Source of the DNA: Prevotellaceae bacterium
GTDB lineage: Bacteria; Bacteroidota; Bacteroidia; Bacteroidales; UBA932
Direction of reading: 5' to 3'
Assembly (NCBI GenBank): GCA_031290755.1
Contig: JAITMY010000186.1
Coordinates: forward strand, 1 to 6,277
DNA length: 6,277 nt
Shown here: one piece after another, positions 6,201-6,277 of the stretch
How the letters are laid out: each line of letters opens with the position of its first letter
Numbering within the stretch: the first letter of the stretch is position 1
Program-made: the position numbers and the translations under genes
Notes under the pieces: generated by a model
Database searches by the model: none
What the model saw: the letters and a program-made list of their open reading frames with translations, nothing else
Told to the model about the DNA's origin: nothing

Positions 6201-6277
6201 TTGTACAAAAATCTCCACCACTACGTCAGCTTCTTAGAGGAGCGCGGCGAGTTGCTGCGCATCCGCGGGCCGGTGTC
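6201..6277 (+). CDS. UbiD-family decarboxylase, N-terminal fragment (cut by window end)
   Basis: Only 25 complete codons are visible: a TTG start followed by YKNLHHYVSFLEERGELLRI and RGPV. This resembles the first helix and strand of UbiD-family enzymes, which usually begin MYxxLxxxIxxLExxGxLxRI. UbiD enzymes are prenylated-FMN-dependent (de)carboxylases that act on aromatic acids in quinone synthesis or aromatic metabolism, and the polyprenyl synthase three genes upstream fits a quinone role. The TTG start is chosen because the residues after it align with the family start and no ATG or GTG precedes it in frame after the previous stop codon. The 33-bp gap to the SPOR gene holds no clear promoter, so it is probably in the same transcript. 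The family call is based on a short stretch and the substrate cannot be determined. Confidence 0.72.
   Translation, partial: MYKNLHHYVSFLEERGELLRIRGPV

Overview
The window looks like a GC-rich member of the Bacteroidota, most likely Bacteroidales. The evidence is the Bacteroides-type -7 promoter motif (TAnnTTTG) in the only sizeable intergenic region, the large-type PurL sequence, and an HU(CCDC81-like)-TM-SPOR protein, an architecture I associate with this phylum. The species cannot be named from the sequence.

Layout: (1) Bases 1-880 (+) are the 3' part of a purL-type gene. It stops directly after the first AIR-synthase-like half, where large-type PurL normally continues for roughly another 700 residues. 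(2) Bases 885-3029 (-) are convergent with it, only 4 bp away stop to stop, and encode a multi-pass GT-C (ArnT/PMT-like) glycosyltransferase with a C-terminal TPR-like tail. (3) Bases 3030-3154 form a divergent promoter region in which two back-to-back TATCTTTG boxes are 40 bp apart. (4) A tightly packed + strand run follows: a long-chain trans-polyprenyl diphosphate synthase (3155-4126), an LpxL/HtrB-like lipid A acyltransferase (4160-5068), an HU-TM-SPOR protein (5088-6167) and the first 25 codons of a UbiD-family decarboxylase (6201 to the window end). Gaps of 33, 19 and 33 bp suggest co-transcription.

The shared theme from 885 onward is the envelope and isoprenoid lipids. Polyprenyl diphosphate supplies the lipid tail for quinones or sugar carriers, the GT-C enzyme would use polyprenyl-phosphate sugars, the acyltransferase finishes lipid A, the SPOR protein binds septal peptidoglycan, and UbiD-family enzymes often act in quinone synthesis. 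This link is inference from gene order and family knowledge. The most unusual observation is the abrupt end of the purL reading frame. No stretch over 300 bases lacks a gene. I saw no tRNA, rRNA, CRISPR array, insertion sequence or prophage gene.
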